Shown: piece after piece, positions 42,228 to 52,676 of the stretch
Position numbering within the stretch: the stretch's first letter is position 1
How the letters are laid out: each line of letters opens with the position of its first letter
Position numbers and translations under genes: made by a program
Notes under the pieces: generated by a model
The model's input: the letters and a program-made list of their open reading frames with translations, nothing else
Databases searched by the model: none
What the model was told of the DNA's origin: nothing
Assembly: GCA_014529385.2 (NCBI GenBank)
Contig: CM043971.1
Location: forward strand, 95,149,840 to 95,209,839
Reading direction: 5' to 3'
DNA length: 60,000 nucleotides
Source of the DNA: Adiantum capillus-veneris
Lineage: Eukaryota; Streptophyta; Polypodiopsida; Polypodiales; Pteridaceae

Positions 42228-43590
42228 CTGGGTTGAGGAAAATCCCTTATTCAAATGTGTTGTATGCCCTATGCATATGATCCCATGCAAACCATGTATG
42301 TGTCATAGCTTATCCTAGAAGCATACAACAACACGCCCTCGTAGAGAGAGGTTGATCTTATCCTATAAGCGTACAGTTGTGTATTTGTACCACGCCCTCG
42401 TAGAGAGAGGTACCATAAGTCACATCTTGTCCCACTAGCCTTGTATGTGATTGGGACTATATTAGGGAAACTTTAAATACGGCACTTTTCCTGTGAATAA
42501 CACATTTTAAAATGTGTTAAGATATCAGTGACGTACCTTGTTCTTAACATAGTATTTAGTGTTATTGTGGAAGCGTATGTAATGATGGTTGTTGTACATC
42601 CATCGTACTAGTATGCCATGAATACAAAGAAAAATATAGAATAATAAGCCCTTGGCTTCCATGATAGTCTCAACCATGTGAGCCATTGGTATATGTGTCA
42701 TTCACGATTACACCGGAATGGATACATCACAGTGCAGCATTGCCTATGAGCTTATATCCACGGAGTGGTAAATATATGTGCCATTATCATTGATCTATTT
42801 TCTCAATCGATAATACCTGGGCACATAAGAGAAGTTGTGCTTCACATGAAGACAGAAAAAGGACTTTTCTTTGTACAGTGGCTTCATATGGAGTCTGCCC
42901 AAGCACTTTGGTTTGCACAGCAGAGAGATCTTGTCCAAAATGAAAAGTAAAACATAGACAAAAAACAAGCATAACTTGAAATGGACTAACCTTGTCGCTC
43001 ACTTGTGGGCAGGTTTCTGGTAGTGCGCTCGAATCCCACTCATAGCCACATATGCAAATGACTTGAGAGCCATCGGATGTCTCGCACATGCCTTCTTGGC
43101 TTGATTTTATCCAATCTCGAGTAAGGAAACATGCAGACATGCTACAAAGACTCCCAAGTTCGTTTCCGAACTTTGGAAACTGCTATGCAGTATGTTTTAG
43201 AGTGAATCCTTGCTTCCTATAAGTACTCATAGTGTTTTGGTGCATAGAGCTAACAGATACTCTTGCCAAGTTACAATGGCAGAAAGAAGCGTCGCTTCAT
43301 AGGACAATCCACATGCCATGCATGACAAAAAGTGTATCAATAATCAACAATCAACCTGTGGTGCATCGACATCCATTGCCACCATGACCTTCCACAAGAA
43401 GTAACTTATGCAAATCTCTTGAAAAACCCCTGCAGTGTAAAATTATCATAAAGCTAGAAAACCTAAAAAACATGAAATCTCAAACATGTTGATCAGCCTC
43501 AATCATGGTGCTCTTCCTGAAACCTTGCTTCAGTCAAACCATGAGTATATCCCATGGATTAAATCTCCGTTGTTGGAGAATCTTAATAGC
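41040..43590 (-). other. SLTR-2 interior, 3' side (non-coding)
   Basis: No coding domain was found on either strand. It holds a (GA)n tract at 42183-42224 and a direct repeat CACGCCCTCGTAGAGAGAGG at 42332-42351 and 42391-42410, each preceded by TTATCCTA(G/T)AAGC(A/G)TACA. The small frames (for example at 41000-41278 and 42787-43140, minus) have no family signature. Confidence 0.6.
42183..42224. repeat. (GA)n microsatellite
   Basis: A pure GA run of 21 units in the interior of SLTR-2. Confidence 0.95.
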
Positions 43591-43594
43591 ACGC
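43591..43594. repeat. GYP-F target-site duplication, left (ACGC)
   Basis: ACGC precedes the LTR and recurs at 51616-51619. The next base is T on both sides, so the duplication may be 4 or 5 bp. Confidence 0.75.
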
Positions 43595-44599
43595 TGTCAA
43601 GAAGTGCGCAGTGCGACTAGGAAAGTGCCGGGCCTCTGACTGTGAGGATTCGTAGCAAAATTAAGCAAGGTGTAGATGATTTGAAGCCAAAAACACACTA
43701 AAAAAGAACAAAACTCCATCCATGAAAGCTCCACTTTGAAAAAGAACCTATACTAACTCAAAACTCTTGTGCGTGTGAAGATTAGGTGTAGCCTCGCTCC
43801 CAATTGCACAGATGTAGTGCTCATTCGACCTGTAAAAAACCCTAAATTTACGCTACGATTCTTCATCGTGACCATTTCATGGAAGCTTTAGTACTTAATT
43901 GGAGAAGACCAAGTAGTTATTTGAGAAGGGGAAACCCTAATTGGAGGCCTCACAGCCTCAACCATGTAGTGGAAGCAGCACGGGACTGCACTAGCACCCT
44001 GTAGAGGAATGGCTGTATCTCCTTGCTCATGTGCCCAAATGAGCTCATTCTTGGCTCTAAAAATTCCCACACAACTTGAGCAACAATGCCATCATCGTTG
44101 AAGTGGTATTTTGAGCTATTTGGAGCATTTTTTAGGCTATTTTTGGCCATTTTTAGCCCAAAAATGTCACTTTTTGTCCGTAAAAAGCCCAAACGAGCTG
44201 GGAAAAATCCCATTGGGCTCAAAATTCATGTTGAACCTCATTTTCCCACTTGGTAAGCACTTTGGACACGTCTTTCATGCCAGCGTACGAAACCTGCTAT
44301 TTTTGGCCAAGATTGCCCGCATTGAACTTTCTAAGCAAAACGAGCGTGCCACTTTGAAACACTTGACATTTGTACATTCCCAAAGCAAATTAGGCATATA
44401 TTTATGTGAAAGAAGCATGCTATAGTGCCACGTCGAGGGCCTCGCTGTCCCCGCAAGGTATATACAGAGCTGCAACCGTGGCATCTATTTTCGCATATAT
44501 CACAGTATGTACATAATAGCATTTGATCCCACACATCATAAACATTAAGAGTGAGGTAGATATTTTAATTTCACATTATGGACGTTCCATGGAACGACA
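43595..44599 (-). repeat. GYP-F 3' LTR
   Basis: Collinear with 50601-51615 with scattered substitutions and small indels (for example TTTTTAGGCTATTTTTGG is shortened in the other copy). GTATATACAGAGCTGC and CGAGGGCCTCGCTGTCCC are conserved in both. Confidence 0.92.
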
Positions 44600-44616
44600 T
44601 CCACCCCCTCTAAACC
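44600..44616 (-). other. GYP-F polypurine tract
   Basis: The reverse complement GGTTTAGAGGGGGTGGA abuts the 3' LTR. Confidence 0.8.
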
Positions 44617-46406
44617 TACACATCCTCCAACATGTGCCACAGATATCTTTTACAGGTTGAGTCTTCATTTAAGTCAACATACATATCGATCCCATCATCA
44701 CCTCCAGCAAATTCTAACGCATGATCCTCTCGTTCATCATCCACATCCATAACATTTTCATCAGAGCCTTCATTCTGAGTTTCTTGTGAATCAAAGGGAT
44801 CTGTATCACCTCTTCTTTTGAATAACTTGATTCTTTTCCCTGCGATGGGAATCTTCATTTTTGTCCCATCTAATTCATGCAAGGTATAAGTTGCATTCCC
44901 ATGTACATGCTGAACCACATAAGGACCAAACCATCTCTTTGAAAGCTTTCTTATTGTTGAATGTTGGTTTTCGAGACTACTGTCATACACCAACACCCAA
45001 TCACCTTCCTCAATAGCTTTAGGTCTAAGCCTATGCCTCTTTTCAAATATGTCCTTATTCTTTAACCTTGCATCTTGCAATCGTGCTACTGCAATCTCAA
45101 TATCTTGGGGCCTTCTTTCTAACTGTTGTATGCGCAAAGCAAGAAGGTCTTCCCTACTCATTCCATCTTCCCAAGGCAATACATTCCATGTGGGAATTAC
45201 ATCCTCAATTGGCATTATAGGTTTCTGACCATACATCAACTCAAAAGGCATATAACCAGTAACTTAGCTATGAGTTGTACGATCAGCCCATAAAGCATAA
45301 GGCAATAACCTAGGCCACTCTCCCATTTTACCTTTGCATGCCTTAGCCAAATCTTTAATGATAGGAGGATGCCCACGCTCCGATTTACCATTTCCCTCAG
45401 GATTATATGCAGTAGTGAGAGAAAGTTTAATGCCCAACCTAGAGAAAAACTCCCTTGCTTTGTCGGCATCCAACTCACCCCTATCCGCTTTTATTTTTCC
45501 AACACAACCATAGTGTCTAATTACGTCATCCAAGAGGAACTTACATACCCCTTCTGTGCTTTTTGTTCTTAGAGCACGACCTTCAACTTGATTGGTTAAG
45601 TCTTCTCGTGCAAGCACTATGTATCTCATTTTCAATAAGCCCAATGGCATTGTAACCAGATCTACTACCCACTTGTAATGCATGGCCAATGGGTCAGTAG
45701 GGTGCAGCCCATCACGATGACGTACATTTGAATACATTTGACGGGTTTCACATGATTCCACAAAGTGAGATACATCTTTATACATACCTTTCCACCAATA
45801 CCTCTCTTTCATTTTAGTAAAGGTGGCCCATACACCTCTATGTCCAGCATAAAGACTCTCATGAAACTTTTTCATAAGCTCATTTTGAGCGTCCTTATCA
45901 TTCACAACTCTCATCGGCATTCCATTTCTTTGTTTTGGACGCTTCCATAAGTACCCATATTTCAAAAAGTATCCATAGGCCTTTCTCAGTATTCTTTTGA
46001 ACTCTTGATCAGTCCACCCTTCTTGCCTTGTCAAAGTGCTCAGATAGCGTCCAATGAGCAACCAGTCACCTTGATATATGTCCTCTGTAAATGACTCAAG
46101 TGCATTTGACAGGAAAACATGATCACCCTTGGCATGAGAGATACTATAGAACTGTGTGCCTACATCATCGCCCTCGACAACTATGTCTTCTTCATTTTCA
46201 TACCTTGCTCTTGAAAGCATATCTGCAACTGGGTTATCTTTCCCTACAATATGCTTAAATTCTGGATTCAAGGACTTTATGTAGGCAATCCATCTCAACA
46301 TAGCAATGTCGGGAGTTGAGCAACTTGTGATCATTCCAAGAAGGGGTAGACAATCAGTCTCCACTATTACATTTTCTCCTATCAAGTACTCTTTGTCACA
46401 TTTCAA
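44616..46406 (-). pseudogene. GYP-F RNase H end and integrase
   Basis: From 46406 the frame reads the end of RNase H (VETDCLPLLGMITS, LRWIAYIKSLNPEF, KDNPVADMLSRARY). The integrase zinc finger follows (FHESLYAGHRGVW ... YWWKGMYKDVSHFVESC), but the last ligand reads Arg (CETR) instead of Cys. The core has VVDLVTMPLG (Asp), KADRGELDADKAREFF (Asp) and NPEGNGKSERGHPPI (Glu). A stop near 45264 separates ADRTTHS from MPFELMYGQKPIMP. The C-terminal half has coiled-coil-like QQLERRPQDIEIAVARLQDA, then KRWFGPYVVQHVHGNATYTL, a GPY-type module, and an acidic tail. Confidence 0.88.
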
Positions 46407-47543
46407 AACTGTGACTACTCCCCATAACTCTCTTTTTACCTATGGATAGTTGCGTTGACGAGCACTTAGGACTTTTGCTCCAAACCTCACCAAATATCAC
46501 TTGCCATCATCATCATCTTGCCCAATCGCCCATCCAATTCCTGTGGGGCTAGTATCCACTGTCACAATTACATATCTTCCACATTCATAGTTTGTTTTTC
46601 TCAGAGTTGGAGACATAAGCAGCAACTTCTTTAACTTCCTCATGGCATGGGTATGCATTTCTTCCCATTGAAACTTTTTGTTCTTTCTCAAAAGCTGATA
46701 CAAAGGCTCTACTACATGTGCATAATGCGGAATCCATATAACATAAAACACGCATGCACCCAAGAACCTTCGAACCTCAGTGACATTTATACATTTCTCT
46801 TTCATTCTTTGAATTACATCAATCTTTGCAGGACAAGGCCTTCTACCATATGGCCCGCACATATGTCCCACAATAAGAACTTCATTCACACCAAACACTG
46901 ACTTTTGGCCATACAAGGTAAGGTTCACCTCTTCCAACCTTGACAAGATATTATCACAATCATTGATATGGTTTGCCACATACTTTCGGCACCCCCTTGA
47001 GTCTAGAGCCACATCTTTATCACTTACATCACATCCTTTGATTGGCACATCATCAAGGAAAGGCATTGTGGTTTGTGGTATGAAGTCACGTAGGACTTTG
47101 TTCATACCATTCATCATGTGTGCAACTGAATTCGTTGCCCCCTGAGGTAAGGTGCACATCCTTACTAAACCCAAGGATGTCCTCATGGTAGTCAGGTCCC
47201 TGCTTTCCATTGCTAGTTGGAACTGATCATACCCTGAGTACAAATCTCCCATAGAATATATTGCCCTTCCTGCAAATGCCTCTGCAAACTCATCGACAAT
47301 TGGCCCTATACCCACATTTTTTATTGTCACCTTATTTACAGGTTTCATATCCTGAATAAAGCGTAAAGAACCCTTTTTCTTCGGAACTGTGAACCACCTG
47401 TTTGAATATGGAGCACAAGAAGGCTCCAAGATACCCATCTTGATCTTTTCATTAAGCAATTCAATGAGTTTTGGCAAATGGACCTTTGGAACCGGAATAG
47501 GCCTCAAGTTCCAAGGTACATGAGGGATAGTGAAGATCACCAT
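46407..47543 (-). pseudogene. GYP-F reverse transcriptase and start of RNase H
   Basis: RT blocks: LNEKIKMGILEPSCAPYSNRWF, KKGSLRFIQDMKPVNKVT, YSMGDLYSGYDQFQL (first catalytic Asp), TSLGLVRMCTLPQGATNS and PFLDDVPIKG, where the catalytic box is FLDD rather than the usual Y/F-x-DD with Val or Ile. Connection: LTLYGQKSVFGVNEV and FLGACVFYVIWIPHYA. RNase H begins VTVDTSPTGIGWAIGQ. TGA near 46494 and TAG near 46440 replace likely Arg and Gln codons. Confidence 0.9.
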
Positions 47544-47666
47544 AGGAGCAACAATGATGGATCAACACACCCTATCTCATGCGGCTCAAATGAAAAATCC
47601 TTTCCATGTTTGGCAAGCATTCCTTCAAAGCATATTCTTTCAACATCTATCAAACTGTCCTTGCAA

Positions 47667-48334
47667 TCAATCTTTTAACTCCTGCAAAGTGTCATGTGTA
47701 AAATTATGCCCAATCTTGCTCGGCTCACGAAGACTAGGTTGCAAAGAAGCTTGTTCCATCTTATCCGTACAGTCCTTTGGTAGAGGTAATGCCACTGGTT
47801 TCACTTTCTTTGCCACAGACTTATACTTGGTCTCCACTCGTGCATCAACACTTTGAGCATTTTTGAAATCCTCAATGACTTTGTACATTTCTATCGAGCA
47901 TACTTTCACGACCTCACTTCCCATATGAAAATTGCAATCCACTAAAGACTCCAAATCTTGCATAGTATCCACAAACGAACACTCATCAAACACACCTGCA
48001 ATGCATTCATCATCTTCTAGCAAACCATTCATCTTCAAACCTCTTTGTACAGTATTTACATGTTGTCGTTCACCCCTCTTTAAGTCCTCACACTTTGTAA
48101 AAGCAATAGATCCATAGTCTGATACTCCTACAAAACCTGTAGAAAATGTTTCCTTTGCATATACATTATGCAAGAACCTTTCTCTTCTTGTACCACTGCA
48201 ATCCCGCTCTACAATGGTGCATGGCCAAAACCCCTCGTATCCCTGTAGTCCTTGAATTCTTTGTTCGTCTTTGGCAAGGGTTGCTCTCTAAGACTTTCAC
48301 GGTTCCTTTCATGGTCTACACAAACAGTAAGGAA
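47667..48334 (-). pseudogene. GYP-F protease-RT spacer region
   Basis: A frame of about 168 codons without known motifs (GLLEDDECIAGVFDECSFVD, VIEDFKNAQSVDARVE) lies between the protease and RT. TAG codons upstream stand at likely Gln positions, and one frame change separates it from the protease. Similar acidic spacers occur in some plant gypsy polyproteins. Confidence 0.55.
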
Positions 48335-48823
48335 CTATACTGCACGCTTCCCATCCTTGCTCCTTTTTCTTACAGAAGCTGACCCATCATCCATCACCTT
48401 GGTTTCCATGCGAGTAGAAGTGATGTATGGCTGCCCAAGGATAAGAGGGTATATAGACATCTCCTGTACAAAGAAATTTTGTTCATCTTTCACATCCCCT
48501 ATAGTCACCTTAACATTTGGACAAGCTCCGTACAACTCCCCTGATGAGTTGTTTGCTGCACGAATCATCCATCCATGATTTATATCAATTGGCCATTTTC
48601 CTTTTTGATAAAGACTCTTTGACATGAGGTTGATTTCCGACCCATGATCTATCAACGCAATGTATGGATCTTCTAAGTCTCCCACTTTTACCAGGGTCTT
48701 GGTAGTTGCTCTTGCCCAATGACTCTTCAAGTAGTAGCTCTTGTGAGTGGTCTCCACTTCATCTTCATCATCCAAGAAGCGAACGTGTTTTACTCCTCCC
48801 CTAGAGTACATGGATAGATTCAT
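48335..48823 (-). pseudogene. GYP-F aspartic protease (DHG variant)
   Basis: The minus-strand frame contains VKVGDLEDPYIALIDHGSEI followed by NLMSKSLYQK, then IRAANNSSGELYGACPNVKV and SIYPLILGQPYI. The layout is that of a retroviral-type protease with flap and ILG-like C-terminal motif, but the active site reads Asp-His-Gly instead of Asp-Ser/Thr-Gly. It overlaps the gag frame by 23 bp in another frame, which may be the site of a gag-pro frameshift or simple decay. Confidence 0.8.
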
Positions 48824-49919
48824 AAAGAGACTGTCGCTTCCTCTTTATGATATCAATTATTTCTTCATGGAATTCTCGCTTTGCTATACCAAGGACCTCA
48901 CCCAAGGTGAATTCCACCTTACTGTTTAGAATCCTCTCTTCCAAAACCTTTTTGAGATCCGTTTCTGCCTCTATATCGGATTGGAGTTTGTAGGTCGGAC
49001 CCTTTTCTTTGGATTTTGTTGCATCCTTCTTCTTTTCTTTAGAGGCTTCTTGCATAGGCACTTTGGGGACAGGCATCTGCTGCGGGGAAGGAGATCTAGA
49101 AAGCACTGTGTCATTTCTACCTCCACTCCTCGTTGCCCGTTTTGAAGGCCCTTCATCCCCATTCTTGCGCCTACGTTTCTCTTCAACAATGGCCTCATTT
49201 CCTTGACATTTGGCAATGTATGCATGCACTGACAAAGAGTCCACATGGTCATTCCAACCTGTTTCAATTTGAATACAATCTCCAGGTTCATGTAAAACCT
49301 CTGTAGTCATTTTACCCTTCATTGCAGACTCTATAGCGCATGGCCATAGCTCTCCAATACCATTAGATTCCTCTTCTCCAACCTTGACTGGTCCTTTTTT
49401 CTTAATAGGATCCACCTTCAACCCAAAGGCGGCTGCCTCAACCATTGAGATGGCATGGCTAGTAGCCATGTCCTCAACTAGCTTCTTCATCCCGCCTTTG
49501 CCAAAGTTTGTTCCCAAGAGCTTACCTGTTTCACTTAAGTGGATTTTTCCATCTTTAAAGAAAACAAGCTCCTTTGTCAAAGCATCTTTAAAACTTTCAC
49601 AATCCCTCCTTCCATGGTCAGTACTATCACACCATATGCATCTATTGACAAAGCCTTCTCTGGTTTGCGGTCGTTGCCCTGTAGATTGACCTGATGGTTG
49701 CCCCTTTTCTTCTAGCCTTGTAAGCTTTAACTTGAGCTCTTGCATTCCTTTCACAATATCATCTAGGATGGATTTGTCACTCTTTGGAACCACAATCACA
49801 GGCTTTATAGGACTCTCGGAAACACTTGGGGATTGAGTAGGGTTGACTATCATCTTGTCTCTTCGTCGTTGTCGGTTAGCTAGCAGTGAAATGGCGTCTT
49901 CGACCTCATTCCAATCAGT
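48801..49919 (-). pseudogene. GYP-F gag, C-terminal part with zinc knuckle
   Basis: This is in the same frame as 49920-50516, directly after a TAG. It shows NEVEDAISLLANRQRRRDK, then a Pro/Ser-rich stretch, LDDIVKGMQELKLKLTRLEE (coiled-coil-like) and a CCHC knuckle CIWCDSTDHGRRDC. GKIHLSETGKLLGTNFGKGG follows. A long Lys/Glu-rich part and SLYESIHVL end the frame. Confidence 0.85.
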
Positions 49920-50516
49920 CTATAAACCTTGTTCTGCATCCTTATCCTCAAGTGGTAGCTCTAACTTCTCTTGAATCTCTTTACCTGCGGCTTGCAAAAA
50001 GAGCTCTGTCTTCTCCGAGTTTAGAGTAGCCTTTTCAGTTCTTGAAAGTTGATCATAACGGCGTTCGAATTCCCTTAGCAGTTCGGTAGGCGAGAGCCCC
50101 TCTTTTGGCCGAACTACCCACTCTAAGAAAGTCCTCTTTGTTACCCTTTCGAAGTCCTCCATGAAATACTCTTCCTTCAGGGCTAATTTGAATGCTTCCC
50201 AAGTTTCCCCATGCTCATTTCTAATTCCCCTTACATGCTCTCTGATCTCGGGAACCACAGCAAGTTCAAAACTTTGCACCATCTCTGCTTCCGGCACTCG
50301 ATGAAGCTCCATCTCCTTTACATATCCACAAAGATACTTTTTTACATCTTTACCCTTGAATTGGTCCATTTTCTTTACCACAGATTGAAGCGCTTTGGTT
50401 GAGGAGAGCTCCCTCCTTTCTGCAGCTTGTTGCTGCTCAATAAACACTGCAAAAGCTTGAAACATTTGCATTGTGACTGGATCAAACCGAACCCGCTGTT
50501 GCTCTTGTTTCTCCAT
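49920..50516 (-). pseudogene. GYP-F gag, capsid part
   Basis: The true ATG is at 50516 (MEKQEQQRVRFDP). The capsid-like helical region has MDQFKGKDVKKYLCGYVKEM, WEAFKLALKEEYF and LRRFE-like LLREFERRYDQL. It is interrupted by TAG at 49920-49922, with the frame continuing downstream. Whether the TAG is decay or readthrough cannot be told; the other stops in the element favour decay. Confidence 0.85.
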
Positions 50517-50580
50517 ATATTTAAAACTTTCTTTTGAGACCTTCAATCAAGCTTTTGAACCCTCACCCTAGCCTACTTCG

Positions 50581-50594
50581 CATTGGGTTCACCA
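50581..50594 (-). other. GYP-F primer-binding site
   Basis: The reverse complement TGGTGAACCCAATG lies a few bases inside the 5' LTR. Confidence 0.65.
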
Positions 50595-50600
50595 AAAATG

Positions 50601-51615
50601 TGTCAAGAAGTGCGCAGTGCGACTAGGAAAGCGTCGGGCCTGTGACTGTGAGGATTCGTAGAAAAATTAAGCAAGGCATAGACGATTTGAAGCCAAAAAC
50701 ACACTAAAAAAGAACAAAACTCCATCCATGAAAGCTCCACTTTTAAAAATAACCAATACTAACTCAAAACTCTTGTGTGTGTGAAGATTAGGTGTAGCCT
50801 CGCTCCCAATTGCACAGATGCAGTGCTCATTCGACCTGTAAAAAACCCTAAATTTACGCTACAATTCTTCATCGTGACCATTTCATAGAAGCTTCAGTAC
50901 TTCATTGGAGAAGCCCAAGTAGTTATTTGAGAAGGGGAAACCCTAATTGGAGGCCTCACAGCCTCAACCATGTAGTGGAAGCAGCACGGTACTGCACTAG
51001 CACCATGTAGAGGAATGGTTGTATCTCCTTCCTCATGTGCCCAAATGAGCTCATTCTTGGCTCTAAAAATTCCCACACACCTTGAGAAACAACTCCAGCA
51101 TCGTTGATGTGGTATTTTGAGCATTTTTAAAGATATTTTTGGCCATTTTTAGCCCATAAATGTCACTTTTTGTCCGTAAAAAGCCCAAACGAGCTGTGAA
51201 AAATCCCTAAAATTGTGGAAAAATCCCATTGGTCTCAAAATTCATGTTGAACCTCATTTTCCCACTTGGTAAGCACTTTGGACACGTCTTTCACGCCAGC
51301 GCACGAAACCTGCTATTTTTGGCCGAGATTGTTCGCATTGAACTTTCTAGGCAAAACGAGCGTGCCACTTTGAAACACTTGACATTTGTACATTCCCAAA
51401 TAAAATTAGGCATATATTTATGTGAAAAAAGCATGCTATAGTTCCACGTCGAGGGCCTCGCTGTCCCCGCAAGGTATATACAGAGCTGCAACCGTGGCAT
51501 CTATTTTGGCATATATCACACTATGTACATAATAGCATTTGATCCCACACATCATAAACATTAAGAGTGAGGTAGATATTTTAATTTCACATTATGGACG
51601 TGCCATGGCACGACA
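50601..51615 (-). repeat. GYP-F 5' LTR
   Basis: It pairs with 43595-44599 and is flanked on the right by ACGC. Confidence 0.92.
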
Positions 51616-52444
51616 ACGCTATTTGGCAATTTGCCTTAGAAATTGGTCAAACATCAAACCTTATCAAAGCTACCCAATTTGTCGACTCTAGCCATTATAG
51701 AATTGTCCCTTTGGCATGGCCATTGGATGTAGCCTTGCGGGTCGTCACAACCCTCTGATGATCCTTTGCGTTAGCCAAGCTCAGCCTCATTGCCATGGTC
51801 TCAAGGGCCCGTAGTGCCCATCCTCTTGCATGTGTCGGCTCCTAGATTCTCATGGTGCATATCGAGTTGAACTGCAACTGAAAAATGGAATTTCTTGTAT
51901 GTTGTGCAGTTCTATGACAGAGTAATGATGACACATGTTGCCATCGTTACCGTGATTGCCTTCTTGTTCCATCCGTGCACAGTCGGTATGTATCTTCTTA
52001 CGACTGGCATGGGAGGGGAGAAGGGGCCCTTATGGTGACCCTTGGTCACTTTAGGGTGCCCAAAATATATCTCTAATATGAAAACCAAAGAAAAAAAATG
52101 GCGATGGCGATTGCAGGGATGCACGAGAGAGAGGAAGAGGCAGCGCCTCATGCAATGCTCGATGATCTTTGCTACTAAAACAAACCTTGTTCTTCTTCCC
52201 CCTGCACTCCCAATGTGCCTGACAGGCCATGATTTCATGCAGGTCACTCCCTTCCCTCCTCCTCTAAGTGGGCTTGCCCGCGTTGCTTGTCGGCTTACAA
52301 GCTCCTGCTTAGGGCGCTTACCCATGGTCTTCCCCGGTTTCATCTCCACGGCTTGCATGATCATGCAAGACCGTGCACGCCCTGCTCCTAAAGACAAGGG
52401 AGAGAGAGAAGACTCCCAGAGAGAGGGAGGCCATGTCCCATGTT

Positions 52445-52445
<1 letters not shown>
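51616..52445 (-). other. SLTR-2 interior, 5' side (non-coding)
   Basis: This continues the SLTR-2 interior after GYP-F. The minus-strand frame of about 200 codons (51912-52538) runs through the (GA)n tract and has no family features. No gag is seen next to the PBS. Confidence 0.5.

Positions 52446-52449
<4 letters not shown>

Positions 52450-52479
<30 letters not shown>
52450..52479. repeat. (GA)n microsatellite near the SLTR-2 PBS
   Basis: A pure GA run 40 bp inside the PBS. A (GA)n tract sits at the same place relative to the PBS in SLTR-1 (about 14490-14507), so it belongs to the family leader. Confidence 0.9.
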
Positions 52480-52481
<2 letters not shown>

Positions 52482-52514
52482 CTTCCCCCTCCTCCATAGC
52501 TCTCCCCTCCCCTG

Positions 52515-52528
52515 AGCTCTGATACCAG
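52515..52528 (-). other. SLTR-2 primer-binding site
   Basis: The reverse complement reads CTGGTATCAGAGCT, containing the exact initiator tRNA-Met complement TGGTATCAGAGC, next to the LTR at 52529. Confidence 0.85.
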
Positions 52529-52671
52529 TGAAAGGCATAGGGGATTGGAATGTGTGATTCTCCTCCCAACCGTGTCCTATATAGGCCCTTGGCCTAGCTA
52601 AATATAGGAACCCCCTTAACGCACGTCCGTTCTAGACATTGGTCTTGCCCGGTCCCAGCCTTGGCATGACA
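52529..52671 (-). repeat. SLTR-2 5' LTR (143 bp)
   Basis: Same length and ends as 40897-41039. It differs at a few positions, mostly in the CTAGCCCTTGG part. Confidence 0.9.
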
Positions 52672-52676
52672 ATATG
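52672..52676. repeat. SLTR-2 target-site duplication, right (ATATG)
   Basis: Exact copy of 40892-40896. Confidence 0.9.

Larger units (their letters stand above)
43595..51615 (-). mobile_element. GYP-F: near-complete Ty3/gypsy element (8.02 kb)
   Basis: The LTRs (1005 and 1015 bp) share TGTCAAGAAGTGCGC starts and CGACA ends. They are followed by a polypurine tract on one side and a PBS on the other. Order on the minus strand: gag, zinc knuckle, protease, spacer, RT, RNase H, integrase, which is Ty3 order. It sits inside SLTR-2. Several TAG/TGA codons and frame changes inactivate it, but all domains are recognisable, so it is younger than its surroundings. Confidence 0.92.
40897..52671 (-). 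mobile_element. SLTR-2: element with 143-bp LTRs, hosting a nested gypsy
   Basis: Two 143-bp LTRs in direct orientation are flanked by an exact ATATG duplication. A PBS adjoins the right LTR and a purine tract the left LTR, so the element is on the minus strand. Without the nested GYP-F it is about 3.75 kb, with no detectable gag or pol. The LTR length is in the TRIM range but the interior is far longer than a TRIM. The interior next to the 3' LTR reads, on the minus strand, TTTTCGAGGACGAAAAC ... CCAAGGGGTGAG, a sequence typical of the end of plant gypsy elements, so it is probably a deletion derivative of a gypsy family. Confidence 0.85.

Noticed and set aside
43888-44534. Minus- and plus-strand ORFs of 60-104 codons, repeated near 50894-51500
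   Set aside because: They lie entirely within the paired LTRs of GYP-F and have no domain.
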